64,000 bases of DNA from Verrucomicrobiota bacterium (GTDB lineage: Bacteria; Verrucomicrobiota; Verrucomicrobiia; Limisphaerales; Fontisphaeraceae). Position 1 is the first letter of the stretch; each line of letters starts with the position of its first letter. The position numbers were made by a program, and so were the translations under genes. This document shows, piece after piece, positions 55,886-64,000 of this stretch. The notes beneath the pieces were generated by a model that ran no database searches, had not been told where the DNA came from, and saw nothing but the letters and a program-made list of their open reading frames with translations. The stretch lies in NCBI GenBank assembly GCA_037139415.1, contig JBAXGN010000008.1, positions 1 through 64,000 of the forward strand, read 5' to 3'.

Positions 55886-57280
55886 TTACAGCGTAATTTG
55901 CTCCGCCAACTCTTCCGCCGGGTAGGTCCAGATTTCAGCCAGGGTGGGATGATAATGCGGCACGGCTGTCAACTCATGCACCGTCATGCGTTTGTACATC
56001 GCGACAACAATTTCGTGGATGAGTTCGCCCCCCTGCGGCCCCACGCAGGTGCCGCCGAGGATTTCGCCGGTGGTCGGATTGGCAAGCAACTTCACAAAGC
56101 CATCCTTGGCCTCCATGAGCAGTGACTTGCCGTGATCGTTGAACGGATACTTGGCCGCCAGATACGGCACCCTCTGCGCCTGGGCGGCTTTCTCCGTTAA
56201 ACCCACCTGGGCGACTTGTGGTTCGGTGAACACCACGCTGACGAGCAACCGGTAGTCGCTTTGGCGCGGCTTGGCCGGTTGAATGATATTGTGTACCGCG
56301 ATTTCGCCCTGCTGAATGGCAATATGCACAATCTCATGGGGACCCGTGCAATCCCCGGCGGCAAAAATATGGGGTGCACTGGTGCGCATCTGCGCATCAG
56401 TCACGATCCTGCCGCCCGCAACGGACACTCCGGCAGCGGCCAAGTTCAAGCCGGCGATGTTCGGCGCCCGGCCTTGCGCGAACAGGATTTCCTCGGCCGC
56501 AACGCGCACCGTTTGCCCGCGATGCTGAAAGAGAATCTCCTTGAGATTTCCGCAACGCCGCGCCCCGGTGAGTTGGGTGCCGGTGTACAACTCGATCCCC
56601 TCACGCCGGAAAACCGTTTCCAAATCCGTGGCGGCATCAGTGTCGAATTCCTTGAGCAGATGCTCGCTGCGCTGCACCAGCGTCACCTTCACATCGAACC
56701 GGGATAAGAACTGCGCCATCTCGACGGCCACCGCACCGCCACCCAAAACAATGAGCGAGCGGGGAAGCTGTTTGAGCGCCAGCACATCATCGCTGGTCAG
56801 GTACCCGAGATTGTTCAACGCCGGCAACGCGGGCGGCGCAACCACCGAACCGGTGGCGATCACAAAGTGCCTGGCTTTGATGGTTTGCCCGTCCTTGAGT
56901 TCCAACGTGTGCGGATCGGTGAACCGGGCCTGAGCGCGGAGAAACGTGAATTTGCCCGAAGCCAATTGTTGCCGCCGATACTCGGCGAACTCCTGGATCA
57001 TCGCGTCTTTGCGCGCCATCACCCGGGCAAAATTGAAGCTGGCATCCTCGACGCGCAGCCCCCACGTGGCGGCGTTCCGGCAAAGGTGAAGCACTTCCGA
57101 CGCGTACAGCAACGCCTTGCTGGGCATGCACCCGCGCAGGATACAGAGCCCACCCACTTCGGCCCCACCCTCCAAAATCACGGTGCGCAACCCGGCCGCC
57201 ACACCGGTGCGGGTGGCAGCATAACCCGCGCTGCCGCCCCCAATCACTGCCAGATCATACATTTCATTCGGTTCACTCAT
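55886..57280 (-). CDS. Lpd/MerA-family FAD disulfide oxidoreductase
   Basis: The 464-residue flavoprotein has the FAD motif DLAVIGGGSAGYAAT at 9-23, redox disulfide Cys46-Cys51 (LCILRGCMPSK, in place of the usual CLNVGCIPSK), the NAD motif VLGGGAVAVEMAQ, the second FAD motif IFAAGDCTG and the C-terminal HYHPTLAE motif with the catalytic His near residue 440. This is the dihydrolipoamide dehydrogenase/mercuric reductase/glutathione reductase group. The substrate is not clear: it lacks an N-terminal lipoyl or heavy-metal domain, and no pyruvate dehydrogenase or mer genes are adjacent. Confidence 0.9.
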   Translation of the reverse strand: MSEPNEMYDLAVIGGGSAGYAATRTGVAAGLRTVILEGGAEVGGLCILRGCMPSKALLYASEVLHLCRNAATWGLRVEDASFNFARVMARKDAMIQEFAEYRRQQLASGKFTFLRAQARFTDPHTLELKDGQTIKARHFVIATGSVVAPPALPALNNLGYLTSDDVLALKQLPRSLIVLGGGAVAVEMAQFLSRFDVKVTLVQRSEHLLKEFDTDAATDLETVFRREGIELYTGTQLTGARRCGNLKEILFQHRGQTVRVAAEEILFAQGRAPNIAGLNLAAAGVSVAGGRIVTDAQMRTSAPHIFAAGDCTGPHEIVHIAIQQGEIAVHNIIQPAKPRQSDYRLLVSVVFTEPQVAQVGLTEKAAQAQRVPYLAAKYPFNDHGKSLLMEAKDGFVKLLANPTTGEILGGTCVGPQGGELIHEIVVAMYKRMTVHELTAVPHYHPTLAEIWTYPAEELAEQITL

Positions 57281-57378
57281 GAGTCAAAGCATGCGCAACG
57301 ATGACGATAATGACAAGTGAGTTTGTGAATGGGCACAGGCATGGAATTCGTCCATTCCAACTCTTTGGCAAAATATGA

Positions 57379-57834
57379 ATGGCCGGACAAATTTACTGGC
57401 CATTTCCCGTAATGGACCATACCTTTGCCCAAGTAATGAATGCTGTAGCCGTCGAATTTGCAGAAGTATATGCCGGTCTGGCTCAAGCGCATGGTTTGGT
57501 CCGCGACGAGGGCGATTGCTTATGTGTGGAATACCAGGTTCAGGATGGCTTCGTGGGAGCGATCAAGAGCCGCGTCAAGCAAGTGCGCATTCCGTTGAGC
57601 GAGTTGGCTCACGTGCGCCTGCATCAATCGGCCTTTGCCCGCTGGTTCAGGCTGGGCGGTAACTTGATCGTCCAAGCCAATGGACTCGATTTTTTCAAAG
57701 ATACTCCGGGCGCATCCCAAGGGCGTTTGAGTTTGCACGTCGCCAACCGAGACATGCCTGAAGCGCAACAGTTGGTGTCTGATCTAATGCAGGTTGGACG
57801 CCTCACCAGCGCTCCGCCGCGTATTGCCAAGTAA
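57379..57834 (+). CDS. Hypothetical protein, PH-like beta domain possible
   Basis: The 151-residue protein (a later ATG at 57412 gives 140 residues) is soluble with alternating strands (LCVEYQVQDGFV, VKQVRIPLSELAHVRL, WFRLGGNLIVQA), a pattern seen in PH-like barrels, and a C-terminal helix (EAQQLVSDLMQVG). No catalytic residues are evident. A partly palindromic AATGGCC / GGCCATT surrounds the first start region. It lies between the disulfide oxidoreductase and a membrane spermidine-synthase-like gene. Function not known. Confidence 0.65.
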   Translation: MAGQIYWPFPVMDHTFAQVMNAVAVEFAEVYAGLAQAHGLVRDEGDCLCVEYQVQDGFVGAIKSRVKQVRIPLSELAHVRLHQSAFARWFRLGGNLIVQANGLDFFKDTPGASQGRLSLHVANRDMPEAQQLVSDLMQVGRLTSAPPRIAK

Positions 57835-57931
57835 ACGGACCGCCACGGACGGATCCCAAACACTATTCCACCAAGGCCGGTCAAAGACCCAAAGAGGCGG
57901 CAACCGAAGGATAAACAATGAATTCCGTTCG

Positions 57932-57960
57932 TTTACAAGTCGCGGAATGACTTGTACAAT
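57932..57960 (+). promoter_or_regulatory. Promoter before the spermidine-synthase-like gene
   Basis: TTTACA (57932) and TACAAT (57955) are spaced by 17 bases, a good sigma70-type promoter. The -10 box ends only 8 bases before the ATG at 57969, so the transcript would start at or almost at the start codon, that is leaderless. Confidence 0.6.
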
Positions 57961-57968
57961 ACGCGCGC

Positions 57969-60428
57969 ATGAAAGGTCCCTCCGCCATTTCGATCAACCG
58001 GGCCAGTTACTTGGCCTTCATCACCGCGTTCGTGATCCTCGCGACACAGGTTTTGGCCGCCCGGATCATTTCGGCCAAGTTGCTCAACAACTACGCCTTT
58101 TTCGTCATCTCGCTGACCATGCTGGGGTTTGCATTTTCCGGAGTGGTTTTAAGCCGATGGTTGCCACGCTTGGCAGCACGCTTTAACGAGACCATCAGTT
58201 GGTGTTCCGGCTTGTTCGTGCTCTCAACACTGGTGGTGACCTGGCTTTTCTATCATGCGGGCACTGGCTCTCAGAAGTTTGCCACGCGCGGCGAGTTTGC
58301 GGCCTCGTTTCTGAGCCTCATGCCGTTTGCCTTGCTGTATACCGTCCCCTTTGCGTTCGGCGGATTTATTCTGGGTCTGTTGCTTGCCATGCCGGAATTG
58401 CCCGCCCGCCGGATTTATTGTTTTGACCTGATTGGTTCCGCGTGCGGTGCGCTCAGTGTGCTGCTGGCCATCAGCGGGTGGGGAGTGGAGAACAGCCTGC
58501 TGGCAGTATGCGGGGTGCAATGGGTCGGCAGTCTGTTGCTGGCACCGCCAAACGGGCGTGGTGCCCGCCTCGTGGCAGGCGTGGCGTTAATCGGCATCGC
58601 CGGAGCCGCTGTTTGCGGCAATTCCTTTTTTACCATGCGCAACCGGGATGATTCGATTCTCGGCAACACGGAAAAAGCCACAACGGGGTTCGTCCTTGAG
58701 CATACCGCGTGGGATCCCGTGGCCCGAATCGAAGTGACACGCATCCCGCCGCCCAACCCTCAGGAAATGCCTTATCCGACCTTGATCGGGGATAACCAGG
58801 CATTTCTCGGGCGCTTTAAAAAAGTCATCACCCAAAACAACTTTGCCTTCACCTACGCCGTGGACTATGACGGGAACAAACAGTCATTGGCAGGCATTGA
58901 GCAAACGATCTACTCGGCAGCGTATCAGGCCACTTCCATATCGAAACCCCGAGTTGCCATCATTGGGGTGGGCGGGGGATTTGATGTGCTGACAGCACTG
59001 TATTTTGATGCCGCCGAAGTGACGGCGGTGGAGATCAACGCCGCAACCGTACACCTCCTGAAGGAAACGTATCACGAGTATTTCAAGGCTTGGGTTGAGG
59101 ATCCCAGAGTACATCTGGTGCAGGCGGAAGGGCGGCATTATTTGTCTTCCCACCCGCAAAAGTTCGACATTCTGCAATTGTCGGGAGTGGACTCCTATAG
59201 CGGAACACCGGGGGCGGCGAATGTGTTTTCAGAGAATTTTCTTTATACCGCCGAGGCGTTTGACCTTTACCTGTCCCGGCTAACCGACGCCGGCATGTTG
59301 AATATGATGCGCATGGAACACCGACCGCCACGGGAGATGTTGCGCGCGCTGGCCACCGCCGTGGCCGCCCTGCGCCGCAATGGTGTCACCAACCCCGCAA
59401 AACACATCATCATGCTCACGGCCACGGCAGGCAATTTCACTTCGATGCTGGTCAAAAAGACGCCCTTTGAGCCAGCCGAGGAACAGCGGATCATGGCTTG
59501 GGCGGCGACCAACAAATTTTTGAAGGCGACCGCCGCCCCGCGCTGGAACACTCCCGAAAAAAACTTCTATCAGCAATTCCTATCCTTGAATGATCCAGAC
59601 GCGGAAGACGCTTACTTTGCGATGTGTCCGTTTAACGTTGTTCCCGCAACGGATGACAAGCCCTTTTTCTTCCGTTTTTCATATTGGCGGCATCTTTGGG
59701 CGCAAACCCCGTTGATCCGCGCCACCGTGCCGGCATTGGAAATCAGTGTGCTCATCCTGGGCGTTTTTATCGCCGCCGCCGCCTTGGTTTGCGTTTGGCT
59801 GCCGTTGCGGTTGATGGGAGAAACGTCGGGGGGGCAAGTGGTTCGCTGGCGGTACGGCCTCATTTTTGCCGGCACGGCCATCGGTTATATGGCCATTGAA
59901 ATCGCCCTGTTGCAAAAGTTTGGCCTTTTCCTGGGCCATCCCAATTACGCCTTGTCCGTCGTATTGGCCGTACTGCTGCTGGCCACGGGCATCGGCTCGC
60001 TTTTATCGCGGGAGATCGTCCAAAGGCTGGGTAATTTAAGGATGGTGAGTTTTGTCCTGGCAGTATGTGTATTGGTCGAACAGCTTTTGGTGCTGCCGCA
60101 TTTGTTGACGTGGGTGGCGCTGCCATTTGCCCTGCGTGCCGGGATGGTGAGTCTCCTGGTGTTGCCCCTGGGCATATTGATGGGAACGTTCGTGCCAACC
60201 GCATTGGAACATTTGAAAAATTCCGGCCATGCGCGGCTGGTTCCCTGGGCCTGGGGTATCAATGGAATTTTTTCCGTACTGGCTCCCGTGGCAAGCGTCG
60301 CCTTGTCGGTGACCTATGGCATCAGTCTGCTGCTGCTGTCAGCCATTCCGATTTACTTGATGGCAGGCATGGTTTTTTCCACCGGAAATACTTGGGAAAA
60401 GTCGGGCAAAGACCCAGGCAGATGCTAA
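57969..60428 (+). CDS. Multi-spanning membrane protein with a spermidine-synthase-like domain
   Basis: The 819-residue protein has about seven N-terminal membrane helices (residues 13-225), then a soluble Rossmann domain of spermidine-synthase type beginning VAIIGVGGGFDVLTALYF near 328 with the acid in VTAVEINAATV, and SGVDSYSGTPGAANVFSENF, then about six further helices (605-805). Family members with this layout are of unknown substrate; the true polyamine synthase residues are only partly kept. A promoter directly before the ATG (57932-57960) suggests a leaderless message. It ends 15 bases before the convergent kinase gene. Confidence 0.8.
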   Translation: MKGPSAISINRASYLAFITAFVILATQVLAARIISAKLLNNYAFFVISLTMLGFAFSGVVLSRWLPRLAARFNETISWCSGLFVLSTLVVTWLFYHAGTGSQKFATRGEFAASFLSLMPFALLYTVPFAFGGFILGLLLAMPELPARRIYCFDLIGSACGALSVLLAISGWGVENSLLAVCGVQWVGSLLLAPPNGRGARLVAGVALIGIAGAAVCGNSFFTMRNRDDSILGNTEKATTGFVLEHTAWDPVARIEVTRIPPPNPQEMPYPTLIGDNQAFLGRFKKVITQNNFAFTYAVDYDGNKQSLAGIEQTIYSAAYQATSISKPRVAIIGVGGGFDVLTALYFDAAEVTAVEINAATVHLLKETYHEYFKAWVEDPRVHLVQAEGRHYLSSHPQKFDILQLSGVDSYSGTPGAANVFSENFLYTAEAFDLYLSRLTDAGMLNMMRMEHRPPREMLRALATAVAALRRNGVTNPAKHIIMLTATAGNFTSMLVKKTPFEPAEEQRIMAWAATNKFLKATAAPRWNTPEKNFYQQFLSLNDPDAEDAYFAMCPFNVVPATDDKPFFFRFSYWRHLWAQTPLIRATVPALEISVLILGVFIAAAALVCVWLPLRLMGETSGGQVVRWRYGLIFAGTAIGYMAIEIALLQKFGLFLGHPNYALSVVLAVLLLATGIGSLLSREIVQRLGNLRMVSFVLAVCVLVEQLLVLPHLLTWVALPFALRAGMVSLLVLPLGILMGTFVPTALEHLKNSGHARLVPWAWGINGIFSVLAPVASVALSVTYGISLLLLSAIPIYLMAGMVFSTGNTWEKSGKDPGRC

Positions 60429-60443
60429 CCGAAGATCGCCGGT

Positions 60444-61265
60444 TCAGACCCGTTTTTTCATGATGTCCACCGCGTTTTGAACGGCGACTGGCACCTCGGC
60501 CAGATTGATGGTGGTGCCGCTGTCAGCCGCCCCATCCATCAGGGCACTCATGACAACTTCGGCGCGTTGGATGGCCGCACTCATGTCCTGAAGCATCACC
60601 GCTGACTCCTTATCCTCAACCACCGCGGGTTGTTTGGAAAGGTAGCTGATCCCCATGGCCAGGATTGCCAGCGGATTACGGACTTCATGCGCCACGGCAA
60701 CGGCCAGACGGGCAAGCGATTCGATTTTGGCATAATCAATCAGGCGTTGCTGGGCTTCATGGAGTTGCTCGTGGGTAGCTTGTAATTGCGCCAGGGTTTC
60801 CTCCAAATGAAGTTTTTTCGACGCCAGGTCCGCATTCGCCCCTTGTAGCGCCGCCTCGGTTTCCTTCAGGGCGGTGATGTCTTTGGAAATGCCGCACGTA
60901 CCCAGCAACTCCCCAGCATGATCGTTCAGGGGGATTTTGGCCACCAGCGCCCAACCGGTGCGCCCGTCCAAGTGAAGTTTCCGCTCAACTTTTCCGATCA
61001 TGGGCTGCCCCGTGCTCATAACGCGCTGTTCATCCGCCCAAGTGACCTTGGCCAGTTCGGGTACGAAAAAATCAAAGTCCGTTTTGCCAATCACTTCCCC
61101 CGGAGTGGTCGCCCCCAAGAATTGCGCCTCGGCTCGGCTGACCCGGATAAAGCGGCCTTCGCGATCCTTGAAATAGACCCGATCCGGGATGTGATCCAAC
61201 AGGCAGGTCAAAAGATCGTGGTCTGATTGCAGGTTTGTCAGGGTGGTGGTTGGAGGATTTTCCAT
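60444..61265 (-). CDS. PAS histidine kinase lacking the ATPase domain
   Basis: The 273-residue protein has a PAS domain (about 15-135, DRVYFKDREGRFIRVS ... GTCGISKDITALKE), a coiled linker (about 136-185), and a DHp segment with the phospho-acceptor in AHEVRNPLAIL near residue 192, then a second helix to VDIMKKRV. The HATPase_c domain, normally the next ~130 residues, is absent: a TGA stops the frame, and the opposite strand there is the end of the previous gene. Without ATP binding it cannot autophosphorylate by itself. It may work as a partner to another kinase, for example the hybrid kinase starting at 61678 on the other strand, or be a truncated remnant. Confidence 0.8.
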   Translation of the reverse strand: MENPPTTTLTNLQSDHDLLTCLLDHIPDRVYFKDREGRFIRVSRAEAQFLGATTPGEVIGKTDFDFFVPELAKVTWADEQRVMSTGQPMIGKVERKLHLDGRTGWALVAKIPLNDHAGELLGTCGISKDITALKETEAALQGANADLASKKLHLEETLAQLQATHEQLHEAQQRLIDYAKIESLARLAVAVAHEVRNPLAILAMGISYLSKQPAVVEDKESAVMLQDMSAAIQRAEVVMSALMDGAADSGTTINLAEVPVAVQNAVDIMKKRV

Positions 61266-61633
61266 GGTCGGTTAATCGAACATCAGTTTGGTTGGTGCCA
61301 GACAGATTTGCCCTTTCAATACCACCACCCGCGTCACCCGACGCGATCCGGTCCCGAAGCATAGCTTTTGGCCAAGGCTCATGATGCTTATGGTAGTATT
61401 CCTGAATGCGCAGTCAAATGCCTTTTTGACCAGATTATCAATGGGTCATGTGATCGCCATCGAAGTGGAATTCATTCGAGAGCACACACCCACTGCCGTC
61501 ACCCCAAAGACAACTGAAGGGATTGAACAAAAATATTCACGCCATTGATTCAATAGTGCGTTTACGGCGATCTCGCGTTGCAAAATTTTGTATTGGCAGC
61601 TTGGCAAGCACTCTCCCAAATGGTACGCTAGCC

Positions 61634-61663
61634 TTGGAATAAATAGCTCAGGCAGACTATAAT
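61634..61663 (+). promoter_or_regulatory. Promoter before the hybrid kinase
   Basis: TTGGAA (61634) and TATAAT (61658) are spaced by 18 bases. The -10 ends 14 bases before the ATG, giving a very short or absent leader. The rest of the 412-base gap from 61266 shows no supported gene; short frames on both strands there look random. Confidence 0.6.
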
Positions 61664-61677
61664 CCGTCTGATAAAAT

Positions 61678-64000
61678 ATGACACAACCGCAAAACAACCC
61701 GTTACGCGTGCTTATCGTGGAAGATTGCGAATCCAGCGCGCAAATGATTCTACTACTGCTACAACATGCCGGTTACCTGCCAACTTCCCGGCGGGTCGAG
61801 ACAGCCGCAGCGATGCGAAAGGCCCTGCAGCAGGAACTATGGGACTTGATTATTTCCGATCATAAGATGCCCGAATTTGACGCGGCGGGTGCGCTCCAAG
61901 TGTACAAGGAAAGCAAACTCGACATCCCGTTCATCATTGTCTCCGGCATGATAGGGGAAGCGTTCGCGGTGTCCATGATGAAAAACGGGGCGCATGATTA
62001 CATCTTAAAGCCCAACCTGCATCGGCTGGTTCCCTCCATTCAGCGGGAGTTGCGGGAGGCGGCTATTCGCCGGGAATTGAAGCGGGCAAACCAAACCAAA
62101 CGGCATCTCGAATTCGGCGCCTTCCTTAGGGCGGCCCATTCCATTATCGGCCTCACCTCCCGGGAGGAAATCTGGAATCACCTGGCTCAATTGATCGGCC
62201 AATTCTTCAAAGTGAGTTGGGTCGCTTCCGCTGAACCCGGTGGCGCTTCAGGCATCGTCATCACTTCCTGTACGCAACCGGAAAAGGATTTCCCGGACAA
62301 GTTGCTTCAGAACAACAACCGCCAGATCATTGCCGGGGTCCTGGAGTACGGTGAGTTGATGTCACTGGAGATTCAGACGCCTGAGCCTTGGCATACTGCG
62401 TTTCTGCCAGCCAAGGTGGGACCACAAGTGAGTGCAGTCCTGTTGGTAGCGCACCAAAACGAGGCCGATTTGACTCCGGAGTTACTCGATATTTACCAGA
62501 CGGCAGCCAATCTTGCCGGCACGGCCTTTGAACTAATCCGGCATCGCCACCACCTGGAGGAGTTGGTCCAGACACGAACATCCGAGCTAACGGCCAACAA
62601 CCACCGGCTCCAGGACGAAATATCCGAGCGTCAACAGGCGGAGCAAGCCTTGCGGGAAAGTGAAAAGAAGTTTCGCATCGTGGCCGACAACACGTATGAC
62701 TGGGAGTTCTGGATCAGTCCAGATAATCACTTCATCTATTGTTCCCCCTCCTGTGCTCGCATCACCGGGTATCCGGCCCAGGCCTTTCTGGACGATCCAG
62801 GTTTGCAAACCCGCATCATTTTTCCGGAGGACCAACGGTTGTTTATAGAATATCAGGCGCACACGCTTCAAACCAGGCAGCACAACGAGTTGGATTTCCG
62901 GATCGTGAGAGCCGATGACGCCGTGCGGCAGATTCGCCATTCCTGCCAGCCGGTCTTTGATCAGGACGGGGTCTTTTTGGGAATCCGCGGCACCAATCGC
63001 GATATTACCGAGCGACGGCTGGTCACCGAGGCCCTGCGACAGAGCGAAGAGAAATTCCGGATGCTGTTCGACGGCGCGCCGGATCCCATTCTGCTGGTTA
63101 ATGATCAAAACCAATTTGTGGACTGCAACGCGGCGGCCATAAAATTTCTAGGGGCCGCCACCAAGGCAGAGTTGCTGGGTTGTCCGCCCGTAACGTTCTC
63201 TCCCGAGCGCCAGCCCGATGGCGAACTGTCGAGTGCAAAGGCCGAGCGTTTTTCGCAGATGGTGTTCGCCGAAGGAAGCCACTGTTATGAATGGGTTCAT
63301 CGGCGGTTGGACGGCGTGGAATGTACCGTGGAAGTTTCCATGAGCGTCATCTCGATGGGGAATCAAAAACTCAAATTGGTCCATTGGCGGGACATTACCG
63401 AACGCAAACGCATGGAACTGGAATTGGCCCAAGCGCGCGACATCGCTGTGCAATCCGCACGCCTCAAAGCAGAATTTCTGGCCAACATGAGTCATGAAAT
63501 CCGCACTCCCATGAATGGGGTCATCGGCATGGCCAGCCTGCTGCTCGATACCCCGCTGACCGATCAGCAGCGGCATTATCTGGAAACCCTCCGGCAAAGT
63601 GGCGAGTCATTGCTTACCATTATCAACGACATTCTCGATTTTTCCAAAATCGAGGCCCGAAAACTCGTTTTTGAGGTGCTTGATTTTAACCTGCAGGAAG
63701 TCGTCGAGCAGACGCTGGAAGTCGTAGCGGAGCGTGCCCATGCAAAAAAGCTGGAGTTGGCAGGCGTGGTGCTGCCGGATGTGCCCACCCGCTTGCGCGG
63801 CGATCCAGGCCGACTGCGGCAAATCCTTTTGAATCTCACCAGTAATGCCGTCAAATTCACCAAACAAGGCGAAATCGCCGTTCGGGTGTCCAAGACCGAT
63901 GAATCCGATACGAAAGTGGTCCTGCGGATCGAAGTCAGGGATACCGGGGTTGGCATCGCACCCGCCGCCCAAAATGCCATCTTCCAGGCGTTTACCCAAG
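61678..64000 (+). CDS. Hybrid histidine kinase: receiver, two PAS, DHp and ATPase (3' truncated)
   Basis: The frame from the ATG at 61678 has no stop to the window end, so the gene continues outside. Residues about 11-120 form an N-terminal receiver domain with phospho-acceptor Asp61 (DLIISDHKMPEF) and Lys111 (YILKP). A GAF-like region (about 145-300) follows, then a coiled coil (RHRHHLEELVQTRTSEL), PAS 1 (about 325-450, ending NRDITERR) and PAS 2 (about 455-580, HWRDITERK). The DHp His is His606 in ANMSHEIRTPMNG, and the ATPase N box LNLTSNAVKF is near 723 with the G1 box DTGVGI near 755. A C-terminal receiver may lie beyond the window. It is likely a stress or signal sensor in the cytoplasm; no membrane segment is visible. 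Confidence 0.93.
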   Translation, partial: MTQPQNNPLRVLIVEDCESSAQMILLLLQHAGYLPTSRRVETAAAMRKALQQELWDLIISDHKMPEFDAAGALQVYKESKLDIPFIIVSGMIGEAFAVSMMKNGAHDYILKPNLHRLVPSIQRELREAAIRRELKRANQTKRHLEFGAFLRAAHSIIGLTSREEIWNHLAQLIGQFFKVSWVASAEPGGASGIVITSCTQPEKDFPDKLLQNNNRQIIAGVLEYGELMSLEIQTPEPWHTAFLPAKVGPQVSAVLLVAHQNEADLTPELLDIYQTAANLAGTAFELIRHRHHLEELVQTRTSELTANNHRLQDEISERQQAEQALRESEKKFRIVADNTYDWEFWISPDNHFIYCSPSCARITGYPAQAFLDDPGLQTRIIFPEDQRLFIEYQAHTLQTRQHNELDFRIVRADDAVRQIRHSCQPVFDQDGVFLGIRGTNRDITERRLVTEALRQSEEKFRMLFDGAPDPILLVNDQNQFVDCNAAAIKFLGAATKAELLGCPPVTFSPERQPDGELSSAKAERFSQMVFAEGSHCYEWVHRRLDGVECTVEVSMSVISMGNQKLKLVHWRDITERKRMELELAQARDIAVQSARLKAEFLANMSHEIRTPMNGVIGMASLLLDTPLTDQQRHYLETLRQSGESLLTIINDILDFSKIEARKLVFEVLDFNLQEVVEQTLEVVAERAHAKKLELAGVVLPDVPTRLRGDPGRLRQILLNLTSNAVKFTKQGEIAVRVSKTDESDTKVVLRIEVRDTGVGIAPAAQNAIFQAFTQ

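Noticed and set aside
61288-61697. Short open frames on both strands between the two kinases
   Set aside because: No ribosome site, domain or signal; the region instead holds the promoter of the hybrid kinase.
1-64000. tRNA genes
   Set aside because: I looked for T-arm motifs such as GGTTCGAATCC and saw none with a matching cloverleaf; a tRNA program would be decisive.

Overview
The window looks like a chromosomal segment of a Verrucomicrobiota bacterium, most likely of the Pedosphaera/Limisphaerales type. This is an inference from gene content: a PEP-CTERM metalloprotease, a DUF1549/DUF1553 protein, a very large lamin-tail/CotH protein rich in Asn and Thr, a Tat-exported Gfo/Idh/MocA dehydrogenase, tandem TolC-like proteins, and intergenic palindromes of the sort common in that phylum. 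There is no rRNA, no recognisable tRNA, no CRISPR array and no insertion sequence with a transposase. Both ends cut genes: a fibronectin-like protein on the left and a hybrid histidine kinase on the right.

Layout. 0-12.6 kb: end of a fibronectin-like protein, PEP-CTERM metalloprotease (-), bioB, a small histidine-kinase-like helical protein, two overlapping TolC paralogues, a two-Rossmann FAD protein (-), a Tat-exported oxidoreductase, and a 90-aa protein translationally coupled to a TatD-like hydrolase. 12.6-19 kb, all minus strand: pyruvate phosphate dikinase, a DUF1549/DUF1553 surface protein and GMP synthase. 19-27.2 kb: secreted polymer-associated genes, namely the LTD/CotH protein, a GH16 glucanase and a GH28-like enzyme, with a decayed alpha/beta-hydrolase between the last two. 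27.2-29.6 kb: a pyr operon (pyrR-pyrB) behind a leader that fits a PyrR-binding attenuator, followed by a fluoride channel. 29.6-37.5 kb: a single-chain restriction-modification enzyme, then an AddA/UvrD-type helicase-nuclease and a histidinol-phosphatase-like PHP protein on the opposite strand. 37.8-41.9 kb: a three-gene ABC system. 41.9-49.4 kb: an unknown protein, a methyltransferase, lytic transglycosylase, PriA, a YbjQ-family protein and a CehA/McbA-type hydrolase.

49.4-53.85 kb is the accessory, repeat-rich part: a cluster of four palindromes, a collagen-like protein, a fibronectin-like protein, a 21-bp tandem repeat of about 440 bp that puts a cysteine at every seventh position in one reading frame, two small membrane proteins each preceded by a copy of the same ~106-bp repeat, and ~210-bp direct repeats in non-coding DNA. 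53.85-64 kb returns to ordinary genes: recG, a disulfide oxidoreductase of the Lpd/MerA family, an unknown 151-aa protein, a membrane spermidine-synthase-like protein, a histidine kinase lacking its ATPase domain, and a response-regulator/PAS/histidine-kinase hybrid.

The clearest regulatory observation is the pyr leader. The least explained observations are the Cys-heptad repeat, the ABC triad with its 482-aa partner, and the repeat-plus-small-membrane-gene arrangement.
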